Positions 21,801 through 32,664 of a DNA stretch of 46,440 nt are shown here, piece after piece. The translations under genes were made by a program, and so were the position numbers. The stretch is from Chromera velia (lineage: Eukaryota > Sar > Chromeraceae), in NCBI GenBank assembly GCA_018398765.1, contig JAHBMJ010000501.1:1-46440 (forward strand), read 5' to 3'. The notes under the pieces were generated by a model. It saw nothing but the letters and a program-made list of their open reading frames with translations, was not told the origin of the DNA and did not search any database. The stretch's first letter is position 1. Each line of letters opens with the position of its first letter.

Positions 21801-24206
21801 GATTTCCTCGGTGCAGCTCTTCAGGGGTATGGAGCGTCGATAGCATTGGGAGATATTTATCACCAGCATGCGATTTTTCCTCTTCTTCCTTCCGTTGTTG
21901 GTCTGTAAAATTTGGGACGGCTTCGACGTACATGGAAAGAATCGTGGGGGGACGCGAGCGCGGGCCTGTTCGGCCTTGAGTGTGTCACGAAAGATTTTGC
22001 AAAGTTTGTGTTTCTGCTTTCGCTCATGTATCCATGAGCATCTGCGAGGCTGCGAGAAGGGGTGGCTCAGAATTGCAATGTGTTTTTACGTTTGTGGTGA
22101 AGAGCATGAGAGGAAGTATTTGTTGCTAGGAGAGATTGACTGTCGTGTCACTCAGGTCATGCACGTGTGTGTGAGTGTGTGTGTGTGTGTGTATGCGTGC
22201 CCGGGTGTGGCATTTTCTTTTTCCTGATCGAACATGCTTTTCGCACTTCTCTTGTGCTGTCTCATTTCATCTACACCTTCGTCTCCTCTCTCCTTCCTTT
22301 CTTTTCTTCGTCCTATCTACTGACACTTCTTGTCTCTCCTCCTTCCCACATCGTCCCTTGCCCCTTTCTCTCGTCGCTTTCTCCTCTGCCGTGTCTATGT
22401 CTCTTTCTTTCTTTCTTTCTTTCTTTCTTCCTTTCTTTCTTTCTTTCTTTCTTTCTTTTCTTTCTTTTCTTTCTTTCTTTCTTTCTTTCTCTCTCTCTCT
22501 CTCTCTCTCTGTCACCACAACGACCCACCCTCTCACTTCGACCCTTCCTTCCTGATCTGATAATGTGGTGATCCCTCCGTCCGCCCACAGCCCCTGACGA
22601 CCACTCGGATCTCTCCGTCTGGCCTGGACACGAAGGAGAGGCAACAACCACAACACCTTCCCCCTCGTCCACAACCCCCAAACCTGAAGAGGAGACACCT
22701 ACAGAAGCAGCAACAGAAGAAACAACAACAACCACCACCACGTCCACTACGAACGCAACCACAACTACCACAACCACGACTACTACCACCACAACTACAA
22801 CTACTACAACCACCACGACTACCACAACCACCACGACTACCACCACAACCGCCCGGCCCCAACTTCGCTTCCCCCACTTGACCCTGTTGAACGACAGGGA
22901 GCTGAAGGGAGACTTGGCAGGCCTAGAGTTCGAACAGATTCAGGGCGACGCTCCAGCCTTCAGACTCATTCCCCGTGTGTCCTTCACAGGGGCCGATTTT
23001 GAGGGAGTCGACACGACGGCTGATGCTGTCGCCATGCCCCCGGGTGTCGCGTCCCTTCACCTGAACCCCCGCCCTGACGGCACCCCAGTGACAGACGTGC
23101 GGATTGCCTGTAAGGAGTGGCCTCGGGGTGTGTACACCTTCTCAGGTGCAGATCTGGAGATCGAATCCGGATTCAAGGAAGCTACCCTGTCCGGTGCGCA
23201 ATTGACTCTTCAGACCCCTGCAAGCGGAGTGATCTTTGCAAAGATCACAGGCACGTTTACTGGTGTCAGGATCGACACCACTCACGCAGGAACAGCCCCC
23301 CGCAGGATGAGGGCACTCGGCAGAGCGGACGTCGTCATGCTCCTGGCCGTGGCCGTCCGTGCAGAGGATGCGTTCCCGACCCCTGTGGTCATTCCAACGA
23401 CATCCACCACACCGAAGCCAACCCCAGTGACGACGACAACCGCCATGAGCACCCCCGTTACAACTGCCAGCACAAGTTGGGAGACGCCTGAAGAGAGCGG
23501 AGAAGGCGGGGGGGAGACAGACTCAGCCGCCCCCTGGGTGAAGGCAGGAGACGGCATAGTGGATGTGCCTGCTCCTCCTGCAGCGGCTGCAGGAGGTTTG
23601 TGGATACTTCCCCCTTCTTCTTCTTCTTCTTCTTCTCTTTTCTGTTCCTCCTTTTCTTCTCTCTTCTTTCCTGCCTTCTTCCCTCTCTTCTTCCTCTCCT
23701 TTCCTCTGTGCTCTTCTCTTCTCGTCTCGTCTCCTCTTGTCTCTTCTTGTCCCCCTACCCTTCCCCACTTCTCTCTACCTTCCCAGATCCTCTCTGTTCC
23801 TCTTCGATGTCCCTCGTGTTATTTTTTCTGCCAAGTCCTGTTTGTTCGTCTCTTCTTCTGTGTTTACCGAGTGTTTGTGAGTTGACTGTTTTTTCCTTTT
23901 TGCGTCTGTATAATGATGTGGGGCGCTGTGTGAGAGAACACATATTTGAGCATTTTATTGTTTTATTTCTTCTGCTCCCTGCAGTCAAGGACGGCACCGT
24001 GATGCCCTCACCAACGCCAAAGGACAGCACGGCCTCTGCAGGGGGGGATCCGGGTCTGGGGGGGAATAAGCAGAAGCTCGCTTTCGGTCAGTCAGGGGGG
24101 TGAGGGTGAGGAGGGGAGAGTTCTATGTCTGACCGTCTGTCTGGACGACTACCTCTCTCTTCATCTATCTATATATCTCTGTTTCTGCGCGCGCGCGCGC
24201 TCGCGC

Positions 24207-24242
<36 letters not shown>

Positions 24243-25954
24243 GTGAGTGTGTGTATGTCTGTGTGTGTGTGTGTGTGGNNNNNNNNNNNNNNNNNNGGGG
24301 GGGGGGGGGAGGAGGGAGAGAACGACAACGTCCACCGAGTCTCTTCTTCTGTCCTTCAAGTTTTTTCAGCTCGTCCTTTTTGCCAGCCCCTTACGATGAG
24401 ACGTACATTGACACTGTCGATTCTTTTCTTGTCTCCTTCCTGCAGGTGCTTGGTTGGCCGCCGTCATCGGCGTAGTCGCAATTTGCATTGGTGAGTTGCT
24501 GGAAGCATGGCAAGAGGAAGACGTGAAAGAAACAGTCCCTTATTCTCTGAGACCAACGGGCATGAAGGAGACGTACATGAGAGAAACAATCATTCCGCAT
24601 ACAGACTGACTTGAGACGACTGAGAGACACCTTCCCATTTTCTCTTCATGTCGGCGTGCGTTCCCAGACACCGGAATGACCGAGGGCGTCCTTTATTCTT
24701 TCTCTTCCACTCAATCCCCTCGCCTCTCCTCTCTTCATGTGCGTCCCATCCCCCCGTGTGCTCTGCATGCAGTGATGACCGTGATCATCTGCCAGACTGT
24801 GCGGGCAAAGGGGACTGATGAATATTCCGGTGTCACAGTTGGTCCGTCAAACGTGAATATTATGATGGTGATTCGTTTGTTTCCTTTGTCCTGCAAACCC
24901 ATCTGGGCCCCAAGCGAAGAATGACCTGTGATGTTGGTGATGTTTCTTCTAGAAGGGGATGAAACCAAATTCCATTTGTTGAGCTGGTAGACAGATGGGG
25001 AGGCTCCGTGTTGGGTGTATACAGGGCAATAGGATTTCCTGTCACACCAGAAGCGAAGAGGCGTCATGGCAAAATTGCTCGTGTGAACGTCATTTCTCTT
25101 CTTCCCTGCCGTTTTGCGCAGTTTCTCCTGAGGACTATGGAGACTATGGGAACAGGGTACAGCAGCAGAAGGGAGGGGGGGTTACGGTATACGGGGGGGA
25201 CGAGGACCATCTGTCTGTGGGGGGAGGCCGGATCGATAGGGCCATGCAGGAGGCACGGGCAGAGCACTTTGCGATTGCGTCCGACTCAGAGGACGAGGAG
25301 GAAGCGGGGGAGGGGGGGTCGCCTAGGTCGTCGGGAAGACCGGGCGCCAAGGGGGAGAAGAGCAAAAATGGTCAGGAACGCAATACGTGTAGAAGTGCAT
25401 CACCCAAAAAAGAGTCAGATGTGCAAGTTCTGCACAGGAGGGAAAGGAGGAAAAACTCCACGAGACAGCGATTCAGTGGGCTGTGCCGGTGGACGGTTGG
25501 CCATCAGGACGCTGTGAGTGAAGTAGCCAGCAATTCAAGCAAGAACCTTCCCTTGTTTTTGTGTCCGTTGCTCTGCTGCGATGGTCCTGCTCATTCTCTC
25601 TTCATCCATTTCTTTCTTGGTTTGGCTTGATCCTTTTCGCTGCTGTCTGTTCTTGTCGGTTTTTCTTTAGCTTCCTCCCCGTCAAGAGTGCTCAAGATTT
25701 TCTGTCGAGGCACAGAAAGAATTCTTTCCGTGAGTTGAAAGTTGAACGTTCATGTGGACTGGAAAACTCTGACTGTACCGACCTGCATCTATCTGCATTG
25801 ATATGATGCATATGCAGGTGGTATTGCCGTGCGGACCTTTTCGATTGGAAAGGCGGCAGAGGGGGCCGCATCGGCTCCTGTGACGGCGATTGAGGGGCCT
25901 CCGGGGTTCAAGAAACCGACGGATGTCAAGGACAAGGAACTTCTTGAAATATGA
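18876..25954 (+). CDS. Type I membrane pepsin-family (A1) aspartyl protease, plasmepsin V/ASP5-like, 11 exons
   Basis: Exons: 18876-19671, 20062-20159, 20652-20752, 21023-21181, 21611-21670, 22591-23595, 23985-24086, 24446-24490, 24773-24829, 25122-25370, 25818-25954. Together they make 936 codons plus TGA with every splice phase compatible. The start ATG precedes a signal peptide (RLFLIFFVAVLQQG). Catalytic motifs are DTGST (D62) and DSGTT (D264), with a flap tyrosine in YTEGS (Y116). A cysteine-rich nepenthesin-type insert (CKNCKKCGHH to CRDDKC, about 72-110) follows the first motif, and the fold ends with TVLGASFM and RVGFVDAAC. Beyond it lie a Thr-rich mucin-like linker with 31 consecutive Thr (462-492), an unrecognised domain (about 495-640), a second Thr/Pro linker, one TM helix (776-796) and an acidic, Gly-rich tail of about 140 residues. 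Known relatives process secreted proteins in the ER/Golgi; a similar secretory-pathway or surface role is inferred. A possible alternative exon at 25437 breaks phase and is left out. Confidence 0.88.
20818..20888 (+). repeat. (TTTC)n microsatellite in intron 3 of the protease gene
   Basis: TTCG then TTTC tetramer array inside the intron between 20752 and 21023. It causes the Phe/Leu/Ser-rich frames seen there. Confidence 0.95.
22166..22510 (+). repeat. (GT)n and (TTTC)n/(CT)n microsatellites in intron 5 of the protease gene
   Basis: A GT tract at about 22166-22192, then TTTC arrays at 22402-22489 and (CT)n to 22510, all inside the 919-nt intron 21671-22590. Confidence 0.95.
24215..24310 (+). 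other. (GT)n tract with 18-base assembly gap
   Basis: GT arrays (24215-24278) run into 18 N (24279-24296) followed by a G run of about 13. It lies in intron 7 of the protease gene, between 24086 and 24446, so it does not affect the coding model. The true gap length is unknown. Confidence 0.97.
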
Positions 25955-27260
25955 CGTGAATGCTTTTGTTGATACATGCATGCGTGTTTGGGGGCCAGTG
26001 GGTGATGCACGATGATTCATGTTAGAAATGAATGAATGTCCCCGTGCTGGCAGGTCTGTTTTTGACTGACTGCCTCACTGACTAGATGCTTAACCGTTGT
26101 GTTCGGGGAAGGAACTTTTTGCGTGAGGGAGCAGGACGTGAGGGTAGAGAGAAACCTCTTTGGGGGGGAGGGGGTAGAATCACCGTCTGCAAGGGGAGAG
26201 GAGAAGTTTAAAAAGAGAAGACGAATGAAGTTTCAACTGATCGAAACGTCTGCAGTGACAGCGACATCGCCGGTCTCTCTGCATGCGTTAAATTCTTAAC
26301 AACTGCCAGGGGGATGGGGGCTGTTGGACTGACTGACTGCCGAATGAGTGTTATCTAACAAGTCCGATATCTAATCTGATTGACTAAATCCCGATTCTGC
26401 ACCCATACTCAAAACAACGGAAGGAAGGAAGAAAGAAAAACCATGCCGGATCCCCTTGGGAATGGTCACAGTGAGTGCAGCGACCGAACCAGTGAGCAAG
26501 GCGAACATCCATGCCAGTGGGGTCTGATGGAGAGGAAAGGAGAAGCTTCGCCTTCAAGTATAGGCGGCAGGGATCCTCATGGGCCCGTATCCGTGACACT
26601 AGCCGAAACAGAAATCCAGGTTGGTCAAAAGGATCAACCAGGCCAGTTAGCAGGACGTTAGGCAAAACATTGTCAGTGTCACGTACTATAGGCTGAGGAC
26701 TAGGCTGAGGACAATTAAAAGTCAATTCATAATCATAAGTGTGAATATAAACTTCTAGTACAAACCTATATAGATGTAGCTAGATAAAAATCTATGTTTT
26801 ACGATCGATATGCAATTGTTTTTGAAAAAAAGGTTTTGATTAATTCGTAATGCTATAGTCGCAATGATTGCATGATTGTTAAAAAACGGTTACGAATAAA
26901 ATACTTGTGTTGTATGATTGATTGCTGCCGTATTGCGTCCTCTACAGATAGCCACTAAGATCCGATAAAATCCTATAAAATATGATAAAATGATAGCTAA
27001 AATCTGATAAGATTCACAATTATACTAGCAATTATAAGGGTTTTAAATTTTAAAATGCGGTAGATTCAAAGTTGATCTTAACTCAATGTAATCCTATAAA
27101 ATCCATTAATTTTTATATATGAAAATCTTATAGCTAAAATCTCATAAAGCCTAAAATCATGTAAAATCTTAGCTATACCCGCAGCATCTATGAGGAATGA
27201 CAAACTGAAATATCTAAGATATTTAAGGATATTTATTATTATTTCTATCCCCCATTAAAT
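25955..27260. other. Stretch without gene; AT-rich in its right half
   Basis: After the protease stop comes mixed sequence, then from about 26700 AT-rich DNA with repeated TAGCTAAAATCT and CCTATAAAAT motifs. A minus frame at 26384-26725 has a CTHCDH motif but no recognisable family. Confidence 0.5.
27180..27235 (+). repeat. AT-rich inverted repeat, left arm
   Basis: TAGCTAT...CATCTATGA.GAATGACAAA followed by AAATATC-rich DNA. The reverse complement of the same arrangement ends at about 31510. Confidence 0.6.
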
Positions 27261-27419
27261 ACCTTTTATAAAGAGAAGCTCGCAGGCCAACCAGGAGAGA
27301 TAGGGACACACACAGTAAATGAAAGAGTAGATAGGATGGAAAGATAGATTGTAAGCAAGACAGATAAAGAAATAAAAGAGAGGAAGAAAGAAATCTTCAC
27401 GTAGAGAATTGAGAGGGGA

Positions 27420-28307
27420 GTGAGAGAGAGAGATAGAAGAGAGAGAAAAAAAGGAAAAAAAGTCCATATGGTACACATACACCGAACAAAAGCAAACGGA
27501 AACAGATTGCAGTTTATTTTGTTTAAAAAAGCGTCAGAAGAAAGACCAAGAGAGGGAATGAAAATAGAGAAAGAAAAACTGGGACGGGTGCCCTTTTGTT
27601 ATGGAAGGGTAGCACTAAGAGGAGAACACAGAAGGAGAACAGCCTACAGAGTAGGAGACAGGACGTTAGCGGGAACAAAGGAAAAAGTACCAGAAAGAGG
27701 AGGGCAGAGAGTGCCGTTGGAGGAGAGACTCTGCCCTTTTTACAAAGGATGGATGGAAACAGAGGTGTTGGAGGACGAGATCCATATGCTGACTGAGTGT
27801 CCGATTTATGATAGAGAAAGAATGCACATGTATAGAATATTAGGAGCAGACTGGAACGAGGGAAGAGAAAAGTCTTAGAGAGCAAGAAAAGTTTGCAGAG
27901 AGAAAAGAGAAGGACAAAGAAGAAGCCTGCACACTGAGGCTCTGTTCAAATTCTTGATGAACGAAGGGCATAGTGTGGTGGATGAGTTTCTGGGGAGGGC
28001 GGCGTTCAGAAGAAGAGTGTTCAAGGAAAGCCCAGGAAGGTACGCACCTGGAAGCTCGTTAGATGAAACAGTGCTGGCACAGAGATACGGAGTGACCACA
28101 AAAAGAAAGGGGGGAACGGAAAGAAAAAAAGAAGAATACAAGATGATCCTGGAACTAATGGAGACAGGAAGACAGCTGAAGGAGGGAGAAGGAGAAATCG
28201 CTGTCAGGAGAGAAGAATGGAGAAAGGGCATGCACAAAGCCAAAGTGTCTTTTCATCCTGTGTCATTGGATCAATTTTTGGAGCAGTCCCTTCTGAGCAG
28301 CCTATAG
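27420..28307 (+). pseudogene. C-terminal remnant of a non-LTR retrotransposon (LINE) reverse transcriptase
   Basis: The plus frame to 27878 ends in a zinc-finger-like motif of the type found after LINE reverse transcriptases: LCPFY, then EDEIHMLTECPIYDRER. The second expected cysteine is tyrosine here. A second basic/helical segment follows at 27954-28307 in another frame. No reverse transcriptase core precedes it, only AT-rich repeat DNA, so this is a 5'-truncated copy, as is usual for LINEs. Assignment rests on the short motif. Confidence 0.55.
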
Positions 28308-28737
28308 ACCAAAGCATGCAAAACACAGACAGATTGTTGTTTGTTAGCAGCCTGGGAAACTAAGCGGGCCACGGGGTATGGTCTGAGCCTCAGCGATGAG
28401 GTACACCCCCCTGCTGTTTACGGGGGCAACCTCTATAAGACTGTGTCACAAAACAGCAACAGTGCTCTAGGGCACTATTAATCACTTATCACTTAACTTA
28501 TCACTTATCTTTAAATATTTGACTGCATCAAATTATATAAAGGAAAGATATTTGAAGATATTTCCAGATATTTGTTTTAAAAAATATTTATCTTTATATA
28601 ACTGATATAATAGACTATGCAGTTGATCGAATACTAGCAAATATCCGCAAATATCTGGTGATGTCTTACAATATGGAAAGATATTTTGAATTTGTCTACA
28701 AATATCTCAAAAGATTTACAATTATTTTAAGATATGC
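28308..28737. other. AT-rich stretch with AAATATC motifs
   Basis: Downstream of the LINE remnant, first about 130 bp of mixed GC-rich sequence and then AT-rich DNA with many AAATATC/GATATTT heptamers. No gene. Confidence 0.6.
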
Positions 28738-28749
28738 ATGGACAAACAG

Positions 28750-29300
28750 TTTTTAGAAGGAAGGAATGAAGGAAAGAATGAAGGAGGGAAGGAAAGAAAG
28801 AAGGAAGAAAGCAAGGAGGGAGAGAGCGAAGGAAGGAAGGAAAGAAGGAAGGAAAGAAGGAAGGACGGATGGAAAGAAAGAAGGAAGGGGCTTGAAGGAA
28901 GGAGAGAAGGAAGGAAGAAAGGGACTTGAAGATGTACTTGAAGGAAGGAGGGAGGGAAGGAAGGAAGGAAGGAAGGGAAGGAAGGAAGGAAGGAAGGAAG
29001 GAAGGAAGGAGGAAGGAAGGAAGAAAGGAAGGAAGAAAGGAAGGGACTTGAAGGAAGGAGGGAAAGAAAGAAGAAAGGGACTTGAAGATGTACTTGGAGG
29101 AAGGAGGGAAGGAAGGAAGGAAGGAAGGAAGAGGAAGGAAGGAAGGAAGGAAGGAAGGAAGAAGGAAGGAAGAAGGAAGGAAGAAAGGAAGGAATGAAGG
29201 AAGGAAGAAAGAAAGAAAGGAAGAAAAGAAAGGAGGGAGGGAGGAAGGGACTTGAAGGAAGAAAGAAGGAAGAGAGGGAGGAAGAGAAGGATGCATTGCA
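28750..29300. repeat. GGAA/GAAG array with embedded ACTTGAAG units
   Basis: Long imperfect GGAA tetramer array in which a GGGACTTGAAGGAAG unit recurs (about 28890, 28922, 29045, 29078, 29248), twice followed by ATGTACTTG. The Lys/Glu/Gly and Ser/Phe/Leu frames over it are artefacts. Confidence 0.95.
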
Positions 29301-29353
29301 TAAAACCTGATTTAGTTGTCAATCTGAGAGTCGTAGCGTGACCTAGGAACTAC

Positions 29354-29600
29354 CTACACCCAGTTTTTTGGTGGGACTCCGGAGATTGAAACAGCCGTAG
29401 TTAAAAACTTATATTTTCTTTTGGTTTCCTCGGTGATATCAGGCCCCCTTCTAACCATTCCGAAGTCGTCCTGGCCCCCATCAATGGCTCTAACCATAAA
29501 GTTTTTTTCAGGAGTTTGGACCTTGCCGTCCCTTTCTGTAAAGGGCTGCACCAGGGAATACTCTCCAACAAATATACGGATAGAAGAAAGGAAGTCTCTC
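29354..29600 (-). CDS. Possible coding fragment, unassigned
   Basis: The last 80 or so codons of a minus frame, before TAA/TAG at 29354, read as ordinary protein (RIFVGEYSLVQPF, then MVRAIDGGQDDFGMVRR), unlike the GGAA array upstream that keeps the frame open. It may be an exon or transposon fragment. No family is recognised and no start is visible. Confidence 0.3.
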
Positions 29601-29800
29601 ACGATGGAAGAAAGGGCAAAAGGGAAGGAAAGGAAGGAAGGAGGGAAGGAAGGAAGGGAAGAAAGGTAGGACGAAAGGGAAGGAAAGGAAGGAAGGAGGG
29701 AAGGAAGGGAAGGAAGAAGGAATGGAAGGAAGGCCGGAAGAAACGAAGGAATGGAATGGAACGGAAGGGAAGGGAAGAAAAGGGAAGGAAGGAATGAATG
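29600..29800. repeat. GGAA array
   Basis: Second GGAA/GGGAA microsatellite block directly before the satellite array. Confidence 0.93.
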
Positions 29801-29810
29801 AACGATGGGA

Positions 29811-30750
29811 GGTCTGTCTCGCCTCGCTGTTGTGTGGATGGGGAGAGAGAAAAAGAAAAAGAGACGTCGAGCTGGGGGAGGATACACTCACTGCTCGTGC
29901 TGCAAAACTGCTGAGAAGTCTTTTTTCTGTCAGCACAAGCGTCTGTCTCGCGAAGAAAAATGTTTGCCTCGCTGTTATGTGGGTAGAGAGGGAGGAAAAC
30001 AAAGAGAGACGTCAAGCTAGGGGAGGATACACTCACTGTTCATACTTTGGAATCGATGATGAGTCTCCTTTCTGTCAGCACAGTGGTCTGTCTCGCTAAG
30101 AAAAATGTTTGCTTCGCTGTTGTGTAGATGGGAAGAGAGGAAAACAAAGAGAGACGTCGAGCTGGGGGAGGATACACTCACTACTTGTGGCGCGGAACTG
30201 CTGAGAAGTCTCCTTTCTATCAGCACAAGGGTCTGTCTCGCGAAGAAAAATGTTGGCCTCGCTGTTGTGTGGATAGAGAGGGAGGAAAACAAAGAGAAAC
30301 GTCAAGCTGGGGGAGAATACACTCACTGTTCATGCTTTAGAATCGATGATGAGTCTCCTTTCTATCAGCACAAGGGTCTGTCTCGCGAAGGAAAATGTTT
30401 ACCTCACTGTTGTGTGGATCGGAAGAGAGGAAAACAAAGAGAGACGTCGAGCTGGGGGGGGATATACTCACTGCTTATGGCGCAGAACTGCTGAGAAATC
30501 TCCTTTCTGTCAGCACAAGGGCCTGTTTTGCGAAGGAAAATGTTGGCCTCGCTGTTGTGTGGATAGAAAGGGAGGAAAACAAAGAGAAACGTCAAGCTGG
30601 GGGAGGATACACTCACTATTCATGCTATAGAACCGATGATGAGTCTCCTTTCTGTCAGCACAAGTGTCTGTCTTGCCAACGAAAAATGTTTGCCTCACCG
30701 TTGTACGGATGGCGGATGCAGAGAAAAGAAACGAAAGAGACGAGCACTCT
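29811..30750. repeat. 145-bp satellite with alternating monomer types (290-bp higher-order unit)
   Basis: Monomers start at 29811 (with a 15-bp deletion), 29941, 30086, 30231, 30376, 30521 and 30666 (partial), giving an exact 145-bp period. The landmark GATACACTCACT sits at 29881, 30026, 30171, 30316, 30461 and 30606. Two monomer types alternate strictly: one has GACGTCGAG and CTGCTGAGAA, the other ACGTCAAG and TCGATGATGAG. As 145 is not divisible by three, no frame persists and the overlapping ORFs are not genes. Confidence 0.95.
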
Positions 30751-30759
30751 ACAAACATA

Positions 30760-31900
30760 ACATACCAGGGTATACAGCGTTAATGCTCCAAGCGACCTTC
30801 ATTTTTGCCTTAAAGGCAGGTTGATAGGGCAACAGGAGAACTCTGGGAAAAGCAACAACAAGGATACACTCTCAAAAATCAGTGGAGACGACGGAAGGAA
30901 AAATCACAGCTGCACTGAGGCCAGCGTACTCAGTCTGCATGGGAAAGCGATGGAGCTCTCCAATCTATAACGGAAATACTTGAATCTCCAAGTACTTCAG
31001 AGCCAACTGGAGGAACGCAGAGTTACTGAGGCAGTTTTGCGATGTTTTGCGCAGCGAATTTCTCGATCTGGAGGCCATCTGCATGATTCTGGATGGTCTC
31101 CATATGTATGCATGTGGGCCACATATGGGCCGGCCAGCAAAATTCGGCCGCGGCGGTGCGCGGGATGCGGATTGCATGCATAGACCCACGGCCGGCGCGC
31201 GGTCGATCCCACGACCTATATGCCATGAATAGCTATGAAGCTGACTAGGGTATTAGGTATTGCGAATCGCGATATCAGTCTAACCCTAGGTCTGATCCTG
31301 GGTCTGACTCATACATAAGATAATGATAATGATAATCAAATCATTCAAAATAACTATTTGGTGAAATATCATGAAATATCTTGAAATATCACAAATATCC
31401 TTAAATGTCTTCAAATATCCTGATATTTGGATATTTCATAATCAAATATCTTGGATATACGGATATTTGATTTTGTCATTCTTCATAGATGAGAGTTCCG
31501 CATAGCTAGACCTTGTGGTCATGTCGGCATATCTGTTTTTGGTGTCATATTTGTTATGGTGTCTGTGTGGGCAGGGGCTACGGCATTTATTTCTGTTTGC
31601 ACTAACCTAGGCCTAGCCCTATGCACTAACTTTGCAGTGGTAAATCTGGTGATCGAAGTGTATCCATCTAAGTATTCATTCCTAGCTAGATCCATTCATT
31701 CCTGTTTGGCCTCATGAAGGCCGATGAAGCGGTTTGTTTACTACTACTCTAGCCTAAAGTGGCCCTAAACTGACAGTCCATGGACTCGGATGCACCTATA
31801 TATTCTTTGTATGTCTATATTACTACTAGTACTACTACTAGTAGCAACCGCTTACTGTCTGTACACAACAAGTTGTCTAGACTATAGGTCTAGATAGTTG
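30760..31900. other. Stretch without gene; AT-rich and CTAG-rich
   Basis: Contains a GC-rich patch with CATATG, GGCCGGCC and TGCATGCA sites (31090-31215), an AAATATC-rich block (31350-31470) and about eleven CTAG tetramers between 31230 and 31890. Confidence 0.55.
31455..31515 (-). repeat. AT-rich inverted repeat, right arm
   Basis: Reading the minus strand, this repeats the arrangement at 27180-27235: TAGCTATG, then TCATCTATGAAGAATGACAAA and AAATATC-rich DNA. The arms are about 4.3 kb apart. Confidence 0.6.
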
Positions 31901-31924
31901 TATAAGTCGATTATGCGCGTCGCT

Positions 31925-32310
31925 TTGTATGCAGACGAGCAAACTGACACAAAAAAAACCGATGAGCAATCTTTTGCCTTACGGTGCATCGCATGACTTA
32001 CTACTGATGCACTTTCACCTCAGCACCAGGCAGGAAGGTCTTCCTCCTCTCCAACCGCTATGTACCATCTTTTTCCGTCCTGGAGGCCGTCACCCCTCGC
32101 GCTCGGTCGCGCTACACCATAACTTGACGAGTATACGTACACTTATAAACATGACACAAAACACGAACGCATGTCATCATTGAAGAGCATGTTGACGACC
32201 ACATACATCAGGAACACCGCACAGACAAAGTCAAGCACGAACATGAATATATCACAGAAGACTCCATGCACACGACGTCCGAGATAAAGATGGACAAAAA
32301 CCCAGAAACT
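31925..32310 (-). repeat. Dispersed exon-like repeat, copy 3
   Basis: Reverse-orientation copy of 11660-12060. In the minus frame it encodes FCDIFMFVLDFVCAVFLMY then VVVNMLFNDD; copy 2 lacks nine nucleotides (three codons, NDD) here. It lies downstream of the family A paralogue at 32665-33257, just as copies 1 and 2 lie downstream of the family A gene on the left. Confidence 0.75.
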
Positions 32311-32664
32311 AGACCCAGAAAGCCCCTCGCCGAGATGATTGATCGATGAAAGGACACATGCAGGAATCCATTCTCCGATATATCCTTCTTCTCCGGCCCC
32401 GATGTATCTCTCCGGTTATCCCTTCTTTCTCTTTCTCATCCCAACCCAAGATTGAGCGCTTTCGCGCCCAAAGTGTTTTCCTCTCCTTCCCTCTTTCTTT
32501 TCGTTTGACTTACTTGACTTCCTTACTTTTTTTTCTTCTTCGGGGGGTTTTGATTTTGAGGGAGCATCATGCTACCCTCAGTGATTGTGTGCAGGTGGAG
32601 GGTTTGGGTTGGGTGTACACCCAGAGACTGTCGGGACCACAAGGTGAACTCCAGGTGCCTTCTT

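Noticed and set aside
22313-22846. Minus-strand poly-Val frame and related Gly/Cys-rich frames
   Set aside because: Exact antisense shadows of the poly-Thr coding tract and of the intronic TTTC array of the protease gene.
23563-24103. Plus-strand frames through the TTC/CTT-rich DNA after 23596
   Set aside because: Intron 6 of the protease gene; the reading frame beyond the donor at 23596 is pyrimidine-rich noise.
24125-24494. Frames crossing the N gap
   Set aside because: They run through a GT microsatellite and unknown bases; only 24446-24490 is a supported exon.
25437-25511. Extra protease exon after acceptor CTGCACAG
   Set aside because: Its best donor leaves phase 2, which opens a stop-containing frame in the last exon; joining 25370 to 25818 directly is in phase.
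28340-28440. Possible 5S rRNA fragment (CCTGGGAAACTAAGCGGGCC)
   Set aside because: Only a short resemblance to the 5S 3' region; no internal promoter boxes or foldable remainder seen.
28727-29322. Long Ser/Phe/Leu and Lys/Glu/Gly frames on both strands
   Set aside because: Low-complexity GGAA array; no codon-level structure.
29805-30760. Set of 70-165 codon frames on both strands
   Set aside because: They follow the 145-bp satellite, whose period is not a multiple of three, and change frame from monomer to monomer.
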